NCBI RefSeq assembly: GCF_001263205.1
Contig: NZ_CP012333.1
Span: forward strand, 10,831,501 to 10,895,500
Source: Labilithrix luteola
Lineage (GTDB): Bacteria > Myxococcota_A > Polyangia > Polyangiales > Polyangiaceae
Direction of reading: 5' to 3'
DNA: 64,000 nt
Made by a program: the position numbers and the translations under genes
Shown: positions 47,634-55,908 of the stretch, one piece after another
How positions within the stretch are numbered: the stretch's first letter is position 1
How the letters are laid out: every line of letters starts with the position of its first letter
The notes under the pieces: model-generated
Told to the model about the DNA's origin: nothing
Seen by the model: the letters and a program-made list of their open reading frames with translations, nothing else
Databases searched by the model: none

Positions 47634-48584
47634 TCAGTTGCCGTCCGAACGACCCCAGTAGAACTCGCGCGCCTCGAGGAGCGCGACGACCTCCTCGATC
47701 GACGCGCCGATGGCGATCGTTTCGGCGACGGCACGACCATTCTCGAACGCCTGCACCGCGGCCTCGTCGAGCGAGTGATAGACAAGCTCGTCGACTCCCG
47801 CGCAGCGTGCGGCGACGATTTGCGCGGCGGCCATCAAGACGCGATCGCCACCGAACGCGCCCGTTCCCCAATGGCCGGTGTGGATACGCACGCGAGCTGC
47901 GCCCGATTCCTCCTTCGCAGCAACGAACGACGTCACGGCCGTATCGAGGATGTCTCGAATCTGATCGGACGAATACCGCCCCATGCCTTGCGGCGCGACC
48001 ATCGCGATGACGTTCGAGAGCGGTCCCTCGTCGAGGCGCATCACACCTTGCGCCACCGCTTCGTCCGAGGCGCGCGAGAGCTGACGACCGTAGATACCGA
48101 ACGGACGCGCGAGCTGGGGATTCGTGTCAATCGCGCACCAGCGCTCGACGTTGCGCACGAGAATCGGCGCGGGGCCATTCGTTGTTCGCGTGAGCGCTGG
48201 AATCGTGACCGCACCGCTGTCGAGCCAGCCTCGAACGCTGGCTAGGATCGGGTGCTCGGCCACCTGGATCTCGTCCTGCGCGAAAGCCGGGCCGCCATAA
48301 AAGGCGAAGAGATAGGTGTCCGCGAAGTTCACGTGCCACACGAAGCGGTCGCGCAGCGCTTCGTAGCGGAACGGCCCTGCCACACTCTCCACCGATACCA
48401 TCGCGCCCACGGTCGCCTCCTCCGACGGCGCCCACTGCGAGACGACGAGCGAACCGCGAGGGATGCGCTCGACGCCGCCCGCTCGCTCGAAGATCACCCG
48501 CTTCTTCGCGTGATGGATCCGTGGAGGATGCTCACGCCAGAGGTCCGCCGCTTGACGTTCGAGACGCGCGAGGAGTCGAGCCAT
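47634..48584 (-). CDS. Poly(ADP-ribose) glycohydrolase-like protein
   Basis: This 316-residue protein follows the PARG pattern. FADTYLFAFYGG, then QDEIQVAEHPIL, corresponds to the signature loop and catalytic QEE (Gln 103, Asp 104, Glu 105). HTGHWGTGAFGGDRVLMAAA (235-254) matches the second PARG motif, usually TGNWGCGAFGGD. The second Glu, the catalytic one in known PARGs, is kept. The glycine loop is shorter by about three residues and the first Glu is Asp. It would remove ADP-ribose chains or act on another ADP-ribosylated substrate. No PARP-like gene is nearby. No signal peptide is seen. Confidence 0.8.
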   Translation of the reverse strand: MARLLARLERQAADLWREHPPRIHHAKKRVIFERAGGVERIPRGSLVVSQWAPSEEATVGAMVSVESVAGPFRYEALRDRFVWHVNFADTYLFAFYGGPAFAQDEIQVAEHPILASVRGWLDSGAVTIPALTRTTNGPAPILVRNVERWCAIDTNPQLARPFGIYGRQLSRASDEAVAQGVMRLDEGPLSNVIAMVAPQGMGRYSSDQIRDILDTAVTSFVAAKEESGAARVRIHTGHWGTGAFGGDRVLMAAAQIVAARCAGVDELVYHSLDEAAVQAFENGRAVAETIAIGASIEEVVALLEAREFYWGRSDGN

Positions 48585-48712
48585 ACCTCGAGCCTACCAC
48601 GACAAAAAGTCGAATCAACCTTATCAACGGTCAAACGGCTTCACCCGCACCGGTGTCGATGCGAAGTGTCGGCATTCCCGCTAGGCTCGCTGCCATGCTT
48701 GGTCATGAAGGC

Positions 48713-49081
48713 ATGCGGCTGATCGAGATCCTCTATTTCGACTCGTGCCCCGGCTGGCGAGGCGCTCTCGCGCGGGTGCAGCAGATCGTTGCAGAGAGCG
48801 GTCTGCACGATCGCGTCGAGGTTCGAACGGTGCCGATCGAGACGGAGGAGGAAGCACGCAGCCATCGCTTCATCGGATCTCCGACCGTACGGATCGACGG
48901 CCAAGACGTGGAGGCGGCCGCCGAGACGCGTGGCTCGTATGGACTCCAGTGCCGACTCTACGGCCACGGAGGCCGCTTCGAGGGGCTTCCGCCCGTCGAC
49001 GTGATTCGCGTGGCCCTGGGCCTCGCTCCGCTCGATTCACCGAGCGAGTCGCCGAGCCAGACGTGCTGCGCGCGCCGGTGA
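48713..49081 (+). CDS. Small thioredoxin-fold protein
   Basis: This 122-residue protein starts MRLIEILYFDSCPGWRGAL and contains FIGSPTVRIDGQDVEAAAET, a thioredoxin-like pattern with one active-site cysteine. This group is often annotated near mercury or arsenic genes. A second cysteine (YGLQCRLYG) and a terminal vicinal pair (QTCCARR) are present. ATG at 48713 has GAAGG just upstream; 48695 is an alternative. It is divergent from the PARG-like gene. The role is unknown; metal or thiol handling is likely. Confidence 0.72.
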   Translation: MRLIEILYFDSCPGWRGALARVQQIVAESGLHDRVEVRTVPIETEEEARSHRFIGSPTVRIDGQDVEAAAETRGSYGLQCRLYGHGGRFEGLPPVDVIRVALGLAPLDSPSESPSQTCCARR

Positions 49082-49116
49082 ATGAGCCTCGCAGGTCTCG
49101 CGCGACGAGACCGGCT

Positions 49117-49428
49117 TCAGTTGAAGTCGACGTCCCATGGGGCGACGTCATCGTGCGGTTGTCGAGCCACCGCGAAGAGCTCCAGCCGCCCCGCCGCGTC
49201 GTTCTCGACCACCACCACGGCCTGCATGACGCCGGACGGCGACGTCGAGCGCTCCACGTGGAAGCGAAGCGTGAACGGAACGCGGAAGTCGGGGCGATAC
49301 GGTGCGCCTTCATCGACCGACGCGAGCTTGGCTGACACAACCGCGCCCGTAGGAAATGTCAGCTGGAAGGACTGACCAAGGAGCGGACGGAAATCCGCGG
49401 CGGACGCCGTAGCGAGAGCGATAGGCAC
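49117..49428 (-). CDS. DUF6916-like small protein
   Basis: This 103-residue protein (FRPLLGQSFQLTF, RSTSPSGVMQAVVVVENDAA, DVDFN end) resembles small beta-rich proteins that accompany tail-collar genes; I assign the DUF number only tentatively. The GTG start lies two bases after the stop of the NHL-repeat gene, so the two form a leftward operon. That operon is divergent from the three collar-protein genes across a 55-base spacer. It probably belongs to the same functional unit. Confidence 0.6.
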   Translation of the reverse strand: MPIALATASAADFRPLLGQSFQLTFPTGAVVSAKLASVDEGAPYRPDFRVPFTLRFHVERSTSPSGVMQAVVVVENDAAGRLELFAVARQPHDDVAPWDVDFN

Positions 49429-49430
49429 GG

Positions 49431-50372
49431 TCAGCCTGCAGCCGTCACGGCGACGTACATCGTGCCGCTCTCGAGTGGGCAGAGCGCGTAAGGCACGCCG
49501 GGCTTACCGTCGATCGTTCGCGCCGTGATGCGCGTGAGGTAGGTGCCCTCCCCGTCGTAAACGACGACCGACCCGGCGAACGCGTCGGCTACCCAAGCGC
49601 GGCCTTCGGTGTCGAAGCGGACCGCGCGCGGGCCGACGAGCCGACCGTTGCCGCTCGTCCCGTAGCTACCGGTGAAGCGTCCGCTCGCCGAGAACACCTT
49701 CACGCTCGCGCTGCCAGCGTCGACGACGTGCAAGGCGCCATCGGCGGCAAGCGCAACACTGGACGGACCATTGAGTCCGGCGCCATCGGTGCCGAAGCTC
49801 CCGATCGTTCGCTGCGCGCGTCCGTCCTTCGAAAGCACCGAGATTCGGTGGGCATTCGACTCGGCCACGTAGATGGCCCCATCGCCGCCGAGCGCCAGGT
49901 CGACGCCTCGTTCGGTCGACGCGAGCGTGCCGAGCGAGCGACCGGTCGCATCGAACGCCTGGAGGCGCTCGTTGCCCAGCTCGAGGACGAGGAGGCGGGT
50001 GTCGTCGGTCCAGATCGCCGCCACCGGACCGTTCAAATCGCCCACGGCTCGGGTCGGCACGCGGTTGGTGTCACCAATTCGGGTGACACGAATACCGTTC
50101 AGGCCAAGAACATCAACGTAGTTCCTTTGAGTTCCAACTTCGGCGCTGCGTCCGTCCGCGGCGAATGCCCGCACGGCGGTGCCCGCAATCAAGGCGTCCG
50201 GGCGAGGGGCGCGAGTGCCGTTCGCGCCTTCGTTGCCCTTGAAATCCGGGCGAACCGAAGGGTCTTCGGTCGCTCCGCCACACGCGGTGAGGGTGGCAAG
50301 TCCTGGAAGCCAAACGCCGGCTGAACCAAGGGCGGCAAGCTTCATCCACTCGCGACGGAGCATTCGAGACAT
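49431..50372 (-). CDS. NHL-repeat lipoprotein
   Basis: This 313-residue protein has a signal with a twin-arginine-like start (MLRREWMKLAALG) and lipobox TLTAC (Cys 31). A six-bladed-propeller pattern of NHL repeats follows (AIWTDDTRLLVLELGNERLQ, GDGAIYVAESNAHRISVL, ADGALHVVDAGSASVKVF, TEGRAWVADAFAGSVVVY). It would be membrane-anchored outside the cytoplasm. It is transcribed divergently from the collar-protein genes, 55 bases away, and so shares a control region with them. Confidence 0.85.
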   Translation of the reverse strand: MSRMLRREWMKLAALGSAGVWLPGLATLTACGGATEDPSVRPDFKGNEGANGTRAPRPDALIAGTAVRAFAADGRSAEVGTQRNYVDVLGLNGIRVTRIGDTNRVPTRAVGDLNGPVAAIWTDDTRLLVLELGNERLQAFDATGRSLGTLASTERGVDLALGGDGAIYVAESNAHRISVLSKDGRAQRTIGSFGTDGAGLNGPSSVALAADGALHVVDAGSASVKVFSASGRFTGSYGTSGNGRLVGPRAVRFDTEGRAWVADAFAGSVVVYDGEGTYLTRITARTIDGKPGVPYALCPLESGTMYVAVTAAG

Positions 50373-50427
50373 GATGACGACATTCTAACTTGAATAGAGT
50401 CGACGCAAGGGGGATTCTCCAGCTTCG

Positions 50428-50919
50428 ATGGGCACACCGTACCTGGGCGAGATTCGCATCGTCTCTTTCTTCTTCGCTCCGAAGGGTTGGGCCCTGTGCA
50501 ATGGGCAGCTTCTGTCGATCAACCAGAACACGGCACTCTTCTCGCTCCTCGGCACCACGTACGGCGGCGACGGTCGGACGACGTTCGCGCTTCCGAACTT
50601 CCAGGGGCGCATGCCGATCCACTTCGGCAACGGCTACACGCAGGGGCAGGCTAGCGGCGAGGCGGCGCATACCCTCGTGCTCAGCGAGACGCTGCACGGT
50701 CATCTCGTCACCGGAATGACCGGACCGCGCGTGGTCACGAATCCGGCGAATGCCGTGCTCGCCAGCGGCGACACGTTTGGCGCGGGTCCCCCAACGGCCA
50801 CGCTTGCGGCGACTGCGGTCGATACGGCCGGAGGCGGTCAGCCGCACCAAAACATGCAGCCGTATCTCGCCCTGAACTTCTGCATCGCCCTGCAGGGGAT
50901 CTTCCCCTCGAGGAACTGA
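50428..50919 (+). CDS. Tail-collar domain protein 1 (microcystin-dependent protein family)
   Basis: This 163-residue protein is one of three tandem paralogues. It has the tail-collar motif (YLGEIRIVSFFFAPKGWALC, ALFSLLGTTYGGDGRTTFAL, PNFQGRMPIHFG) and the C-terminal signature PHQNMQPYLALNF ending FPSRN. The family contains phage tail-fibre tips and free-standing bacterial proteins of unsettled function. No other phage gene is present nearby. No signal peptide is visible. It leads a five-gene operon: the next collar gene starts one base after its stop. This copy keeps GWALCNGQLLSINQ. Confidence 0.9.
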   Translation: MGTPYLGEIRIVSFFFAPKGWALCNGQLLSINQNTALFSLLGTTYGGDGRTTFALPNFQGRMPIHFGNGYTQGQASGEAAHTLVLSETLHGHLVTGMTGPRVVTNPANAVLASGDTFGAGPPTATLAATAVDTAGGGQPHQNMQPYLALNFCIALQGIFPSRN

Positions 50920-50920
50920 C

Positions 50921-51445
50921 ATGAGCACTCCCTACGTCGGCGAGATTCGGATGTTCGCGGGCAACTTCGCCCCCGCAGGCTGGATGCTTTGCCAGGGGCA
51001 GATCCTGCAGATTTCACAGTACGCCGTGCTCTATAACCTGATCGGCGTGACGTACGGCGGCGACGGCGTCAACACGTTCGCGCTGCCCGATCTTCGCGGA
51101 CGAGTCCCCATCCACATGGGCACGAACGCAGGCGTAACGTACCCGCTCGGACAGCAGGCCGGCGTCGAGTCGGTCACGCTCACGACGTCGCAGCTCCCGA
51201 CGCACACGCACGCGTGGAACGTCGTCGGAACCGCCGGCTCGGCGGACACCGCGAAGCTGCCCAACGGCTATCTCGCGAACGGCAGCGCGCTCTCGTACGA
51301 CAACAACGCCGCGTCGGCGCGAACGGCGCTCGGCACCTCGACCATCGCGCCGACGGGCGGGAATCAGCCGCACGAGAACATGGCGCCGTTTCTCTGTATC
51401 AACTTCATCATCGCGCTCTTCGGCGTCTTCCCAAGCCAAACATGA
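50921..51445 (+). CDS. Tail-collar domain protein 2
   Basis: This is the second collar paralogue, 174 residues, with YVGEIRMFAGNFAPAGWMLC, GVTYGGDGVNTFALPDLRGR and the end PHENMAPFLCINFIIALFGV. GAGGA lies six bases upstream of its ATG. Compared with copy 1 it has an added THTHAWNV histidine segment in the variable middle. That segment may mediate trimer or metal contacts as in phage fibre tips. Its stop overlaps the start of copy 3 (ATGA). Confidence 0.9.
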   Translation: MSTPYVGEIRMFAGNFAPAGWMLCQGQILQISQYAVLYNLIGVTYGGDGVNTFALPDLRGRVPIHMGTNAGVTYPLGQQAGVESVTLTTSQLPTHTHAWNVVGTAGSADTAKLPNGYLANGSALSYDNNAASARTALGTSTIAPTGGNQPHENMAPFLCINFIIALFGVFPSQT

Positions 51446-51966
51446 CCGACCAATACGTCGCCGAAATCCGCATGTTCGCAGGCAACTTCGCCCCGTACGG
51501 GTGGGCGCTCTGCAACGGACAGCTCCTTCCGATCAGCCAAAACACGGCGCTGTTCTCGCTGCTCGGAACGTTCTATGGGGGTGATGGGAAGAGCACCTTC
51601 GGCCTTCCGAACCTCCAAGGGATGACGCCCCTCGGGTTTGGTCAGGGCCCGGGCCTCAGCGACCGCGTCCTCGCCGAGACGGGAGGCACGCAGACGGTCA
51701 CCCTGAGCGACCTCCAGTTGCCTAGCCACACGCATACGGCGCGTGCGAGCACCGCGGCGGCGAATACGGGCGACCCATCGAACGCTTTGCTGGCCGCGAC
51801 GGCGGCAGCGAACCCGCTTTACGTGGGCTCGAACGCGAGCGCGCTGACCATGAACCCAGGCACACTCCCTCCAGTCCCCGGGCGACAACCGCACAACAAC
51901 GTCCAGCCCTATCTCGTGGTGAATTTCATCATCGCGCTCAACGGCATCTTCCCGCCGCGCGGCTGA
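51442..51966 (+). CDS. Tail-collar domain protein 3
   Basis: This is the third collar paralogue, 174 residues, coupled to copy 2 by a four-base overlap. It contains YVAEIRMFAGNFAPYGWALC, GTFYGGDGKSTFGLPNLQGM, the segment SHTHTARAS and the terminal PHNNVQPYLVVNFIIALNGI. A longer in-frame reading that starts inside copy 2 is not credible. The three copies have diverged mostly in the middle third, as expected of a receptor-facing segment, while the ends stay conserved. Confidence 0.9.
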   Translation: MTDQYVAEIRMFAGNFAPYGWALCNGQLLPISQNTALFSLLGTFYGGDGKSTFGLPNLQGMTPLGFGQGPGLSDRVLAETGGTQTVTLSDLQLPSHTHTARASTAAANTGDPSNALLAATAAANPLYVGSNASALTMNPGTLPPVPGRQPHNNVQPYLVVNFIIALNGIFPPRG

Positions 51967-51970
51967 CACC

Positions 51971-52453
51971 ATGACGCCGGGGCACGTCTCGACTCGCGCA
52001 GCAACGGACGAGGACCGCGCGTTCTTGTTTCGTCTGTTCGCGACGACACGAGAACGTGAACTCGCGTTCCTGCCATTGCCGCCCGCCGCGAAAGAAGTGT
52101 TCCTGCGCCAGCAGTTCGACGCGCAGACGCGTGACTACGCCTCACGCTACGCGAGCGCCGAGCACGCCATCGTCACGCACCACGACGCCCCGATTGGACG
52201 CGTGTTGATTCATCGCGGTCACGACGAGCTCCGCCTGGTGGACATCGCGCTCCTCCCCGAGTATCGGCGCCAGGGAATTGGAACGCGGCTCGTCGGCGTG
52301 TTGATCGCCGAGGGGCGCGAAAAGAAGCTGCCCGTCCGGCTCTCGGTGCTCACCACGAGCGAGGCGATGCGGCTCTACGAACGACTCGGCTTTCTTTCCG
52401 CCGCGGAGAACGACGCAGAGAGCGTCTATCGAACGATGGAGTGCCCGGTATGA
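51971..52453 (+). CDS. GNAT-family N-acetyltransferase
   Basis: This 160-residue acetyltransferase has the acetyl-CoA loop LPEYRRQGIGTRLVGVLIAE and the C-terminal SEAMRLYERLGF. It sits four bases after collar gene 3 and overlaps the start of the Ig-repeat gene, so it belongs to the same operon. It might modify a collar protein or another partner. The acceptor is unknown. Confidence 0.9.
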   Translation: MTPGHVSTRAATDEDRAFLFRLFATTRERELAFLPLPPAAKEVFLRQQFDAQTRDYASRYASAEHAIVTHHDAPIGRVLIHRGHDELRLVDIALLPEYRRQGIGTRLVGVLIAEGREKKLPVRLSVLTTSEAMRLYERLGFLSAAENDAESVYRTMECPV

Positions 52454-54435
52454 CTCGAAACGTTTCGCCCGCCGCGCGCCTCGCGTTCGTAGGGATGCTG
52501 TCTTGTGCGCTCGTGAGCGCGTCGTTCGTGCACCCCGCCTTCGCGAACGGCGTGGACACGTGCGGCTCCCCCGCCCCTGTGCTCACGACCGCGGGCGATA
52601 CGGGCGACACGACGGGCAAGGCGAACGACATCGCGAGCGTCCCCCTCGGTTGCAACGGCAACTATCTGAGCGTCGCCGGCCCCGAGGTCCTCTACCGATT
52701 GATCCTGGGCACGGGCAACGCGGTGACGATCACCGTCACGCCGTCGGCGGGCTACGACCCATCGATCTATCTGCTCTCGACGTGCGGAGACGGCGCGACG
52801 TGTGGCAATGGCTGGGGCGCCGACAAGGGCCTTGCAGGCCAGGCCGAGACGCTCACGCTGAGCGGGGTTCCGGCAGGGATTTACTACCTCGCCGTCGACT
52901 CGTTCTTCCCGGCGAGCGATCCGCAGAGCAAGGGTACGTTCACGATCACCGCGACCGGCAACTTCGGAACGATGGCCACGACGACCACGCTCACATCGTC
53001 GGCCGCGCCGAGCATGTTCGGGCAGTCGGTCACGTTCTCCGCCGCCGTGGACTCGACGATCGGTGCGCCGCCGATCGGCAGCGTGCAGTTCCAGGTCGAC
53101 GGCACGAACACGCAGCTCGTCGCGGTGGACAACTCGGGCAAGGCCACCTACTCGACGAGCTCATTCGCGATCGGATCGCACACCGTCAAAGCAAGGTACG
53201 GCGGTCAAACGCCGTTCAGCACGAGCACCGGCCAAGTCACGCAGGTCGTGAGCCAGGCGTCTTCGACGACCACCGTCACGTCCTCGGCGAATCCCTCGAT
53301 TGCCACGCAGAGCGTGACCTTCACGGCGCAGGTGGCCGTACCCGCACCCGGTGTGGCGACGCCGGCGGGAACGGTGACGTTCAAAGACGGCGCGACCACG
53401 CTCGGCACCGGCACCGTCGACGCCACAGGCAAGGCAACGTTCACGACTTCGAACCTCGCCGTCGGAACGCATTCGATCACCGCCTCGTACGGCGGCAACA
53501 CGAACGTCGCCGCGTCGACGTCGGCTGCCATCTCGCAAGTCATCAGCGCGATCGGCGCGCAGATCAGCCTCGCGTCGTCGGCGAATCCGTCGCCGCGCGG
53601 CTCGAGCGTGACGTTCACCTCGACGGTCACGGCGGTCGGCGTCACGGCGAATCCGACGGGCACCGTGAGGTTCAAAGACGGCGCGACGACGCTGGGCACC
53701 GGAACGCTCACAGGGGGCACCGCGACGTACGCCACGGCGGCGCTCGGCGGGGGTTCGCATACGATCACGGCGACCTACGACGGCGATGCGAACTTCTCCG
53801 GCGGAGAGACCGCCTCGCTGATGCAAGACATCGACCCGACGGCGACGACGACGACGCTCGCGGCCACGCCGAATCCATCGACGACCGGCGCCGCCGTCAC
53901 CTTCACGGCCACCGTCGCTTCGGGCGTGGGAACGCCGGTGGGAACGGTCACCTTCCTCGAGGGCACGGCGACGCTCGGCACCGGCACACTCAGCGCAGGC
54001 TCTGCCTCCTTCGTCACGTCGTCGCTCACGGAAGGTCCGCACACGGTGCACGCCGAGTACGCCGGCAACACGGACTACGTCGCCAGCAAGTCAGCCGAGC
54101 TCGTGCAGACGGTGAACGCACCCGTCGTCGACCCGGACGCCGGCACGAACGACGATGGGGGCATCACGAAAGACGCAGGCGGCAATGGCGATGGCGGCTC
54201 GACGAACGACGGCGGCAGCACGGCCGATGGAAGCTCGTCGGCGGGCGATGATGGCGGCAACGGTTCCGATGCCGGCACATCAAGCTTGAGCTCGGCGGAG
54301 GCCGGCGCCGACGATGGGTGCGGCTGCCGTACGGCGGGCGCGCCTGCCTCCACCTCTCTGTTCGGTGTCTTCGCGGCCCTCGGTTTCGTCGTGACGTGCG
54401 TACGTCGTCGTTCGAGCGCGCGACGAGCGAGCTGA
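52450..54435 (+). CDS. Secreted Ig-like repeat protein with MYXO-CTERM-type C-terminus
   Basis: This 661-residue protein has a signal peptide (LSCALVSASFVHPAFA) and an N-terminal pre-peptidase-like domain (GYDPSIYLLSTCGDGATCGN, GIYYLAVDSFFPASD). Four Ig-like repeats of about 95 residues follow (for example TPAGTVTFKDGATTLGTGTV, GTHSITASYGGNTNVA). A Gly/Asp-rich linker leads to a C-terminal tail with GCGCRTAG, a hydrophobic stretch and a basic end (RRRSSARR), which fits the MYXO-CTERM outer-membrane sorting signal. ATG at 52450 overlaps the GNAT stop. It is probably the surface anchor of the collar-protein unit. Confidence 0.88.
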   Translation: MTRNVSPAARLAFVGMLSCALVSASFVHPAFANGVDTCGSPAPVLTTAGDTGDTTGKANDIASVPLGCNGNYLSVAGPEVLYRLILGTGNAVTITVTPSAGYDPSIYLLSTCGDGATCGNGWGADKGLAGQAETLTLSGVPAGIYYLAVDSFFPASDPQSKGTFTITATGNFGTMATTTTLTSSAAPSMFGQSVTFSAAVDSTIGAPPIGSVQFQVDGTNTQLVAVDNSGKATYSTSSFAIGSHTVKARYGGQTPFSTSTGQVTQVVSQASSTTTVTSSANPSIATQSVTFTAQVAVPAPGVATPAGTVTFKDGATTLGTGTVDATGKATFTTSNLAVGTHSITASYGGNTNVAASTSAAISQVISAIGAQISLASSANPSPRGSSVTFTSTVTAVGVTANPTGTVRFKDGATTLGTGTLTGGTATYATAALGGGSHTITATYDGDANFSGGETASLMQDIDPTATTTTLAATPNPSTTGAAVTFTATVASGVGTPVGTVTFLEGTATLGTGTLSAGSASFVTSSLTEGPHTVHAEYAGNTDYVASKSAELVQTVNAPVVDPDAGTNDDGGITKDAGGNGDGGSTNDGGSTADGSSSAGDDGGNGSDAGTSSLSSAEAGADDGCGCRTAGAPASTSLFGVFAALGFVVTCVRRRSSARRAS

Positions 54436-54598
54436 AGCACGCAGCGCGCAAATCGCGCACCCCGATGTAAAAAGTGCGTAAGGTCCGCGACCCGGCCTAC
54501 CACGCGGACATCACACGTCCGCACAGGTCCCGTCCGCGGGGGGCCCGCCCCCAAATTCGGACACTCCCGGGGGGATCGCGGGAAGGCTCCACCGAGAC

Positions 54599-55894
54599 AT
54601 GCAAGGCTCTGAATCGCGCTGGGGCATCTGGCCCTATGCAACGCTGCTTCTTCTTTCGGGATGCGGGGAGACGTCGAAGGCCGCTCCGGCTGCTCCGCCC
54701 CCGCCGACGGTTCTCGTCGCCCCGGTCGCGAAGCGTGACGTCACCATCGACATCGAATCCGTCGGCACGCTCGACGGCTACGTCAACGCCGACATCCGCG
54801 CCCGCGTGCGCGGCTTTCTCCAGTCGCAGAACTACAAGGATGGCGCCTACGTGAAGGAGGGGCAGCTCCTCTTCACGATCGACAGCTCCGAGTACGTCAC
54901 GGCCATCCAGTCCGCCAAGGCCACGCTCGCCCGGGCCGAAGCGGGCCAGACGCACAACAAGGCGCAGCTCGAGCGTTACGAAGTCCTCGGACCGGCTGGT
55001 ACCGTGTCGAAGCAGGAAGTCGAGAACGCCCAGGCGAGCAACGCCGACTCGCAGGGCGCCGTGCTCGCGGCTCGTGCGGCGCTTCGGCAGGCCGAGCTCA
55101 ACCTCGGGTACACGCAGATGCGCGCCCCCGTGTCGGGCATCGCCGGCGTCGCGAGCGTGCGCGTCGGTAACCTCGTCGGACAGGAAGGGCCCACGCTCCT
55201 CACCACCGTTTCGCAGCTCGATCCGGTGCGCGTGAACTTCCCGCTCAGCGAGGTCGACTACGTCCAGAGCCCCGGCGGTTTGAAGAACCTCGAGAAGCGC
55301 GACGTGGCGTGGGCGAAGGCGCAGTTCCCGAAGCTCGACAAGGGCGAGCCCACGGAAGACGGCGACACGGGCGTGCAGCTCATCCTCGCCGACGGCAGCG
55401 TGTACCCCCATCGCGGGGTCATCGTCACCGCGAACCGCCAGGTCGACGCCACCACCGGCACGATCCTCATGCAGGCGCTCTTCCCCAACACGGATTCGCG
55501 CCTTCGTCCGGGCCAGTACGCCCGCGTGAAGGTCCCGCGCAGCGAAGCGGGCAAAGACGCGCTCCTCGTTCCGGAGAAGGCCCTCATCTCGGTGCAGGGC
55601 TCGTATTCCGTCGCCGTCGTCGGCAACGACAACAAGGTCTCGCTCCGCCGCGTCGAGCTCGGCCCCATCGCGGGCCAGGGCATCCGCGTCGTTCGCAACG
55701 GCGTCTCCGAAGGCGACAAGATCGTCGTCGAAGGAACGCAGAAGGTCACCGACGGTGCCACCGTCGTTCCCCAGCCTGCTCCGCCGGCTTCGGCGCAAGC
55801 GGCTCCGGGCGCAGCCCCTCCCCCGAGTGCAGCCACGGCTCCGGCCGCCAGCGCAGCGCCCGCGGAGAAGGCCGCTAGCCCGGCTTCCCACTGA
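54599..55894 (+). CDS. RND efflux periplasmic adaptor lipoprotein
   Basis: This 431-residue membrane-fusion protein has a lipoprotein signal (LLLLSGC, Cys 22). Lipoyl halves (RARVRGFLQSQNYKDGAYVK and LGYTQMRAPVSGIAGVASVR) flank a long coiled coil (AKATLARAEAGQTHNKAQLE). The beta-barrel domains follow, and an Ala/Pro-rich tail closes the chain. It is the partner of the HAE1 transporter 14 bases downstream. No TolC-type channel gene is attached, so it may use the one encoded at 16.8 kb or a distant one. Confidence 0.93.
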   Translation: MQGSESRWGIWPYATLLLLSGCGETSKAAPAAPPPPTVLVAPVAKRDVTIDIESVGTLDGYVNADIRARVRGFLQSQNYKDGAYVKEGQLLFTIDSSEYVTAIQSAKATLARAEAGQTHNKAQLERYEVLGPAGTVSKQEVENAQASNADSQGAVLAARAALRQAELNLGYTQMRAPVSGIAGVASVRVGNLVGQEGPTLLTTVSQLDPVRVNFPLSEVDYVQSPGGLKNLEKRDVAWAKAQFPKLDKGEPTEDGDTGVQLILADGSVYPHRGVIVTANRQVDATTGTILMQALFPNTDSRLRPGQYARVKVPRSEAGKDALLVPEKALISVQGSYSVAVVGNDNKVSLRRVELGPIAGQGIRVVRNGVSEGDKIVVEGTQKVTDGATVVPQPAPPASAQAAPGAAPPPSAATAPAASAAPAEKAASPASH

Positions 55895-55908
55895 CCTAGA
55901 GGCATTTC

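Noticed and set aside
50428..51966. Prophage or tailocin
   Set aside because: Only collar-type proteins are present. No portal, sheath, tube, baseplate, lysis or integration gene surrounds them.
52503..54251. An alternative 582-codon frame inside the Ig-repeat gene
   Set aside because: The Ig repeats, signal and sorting tail are in the other frame; this reading is Arg/Gly/His-rich shadow.
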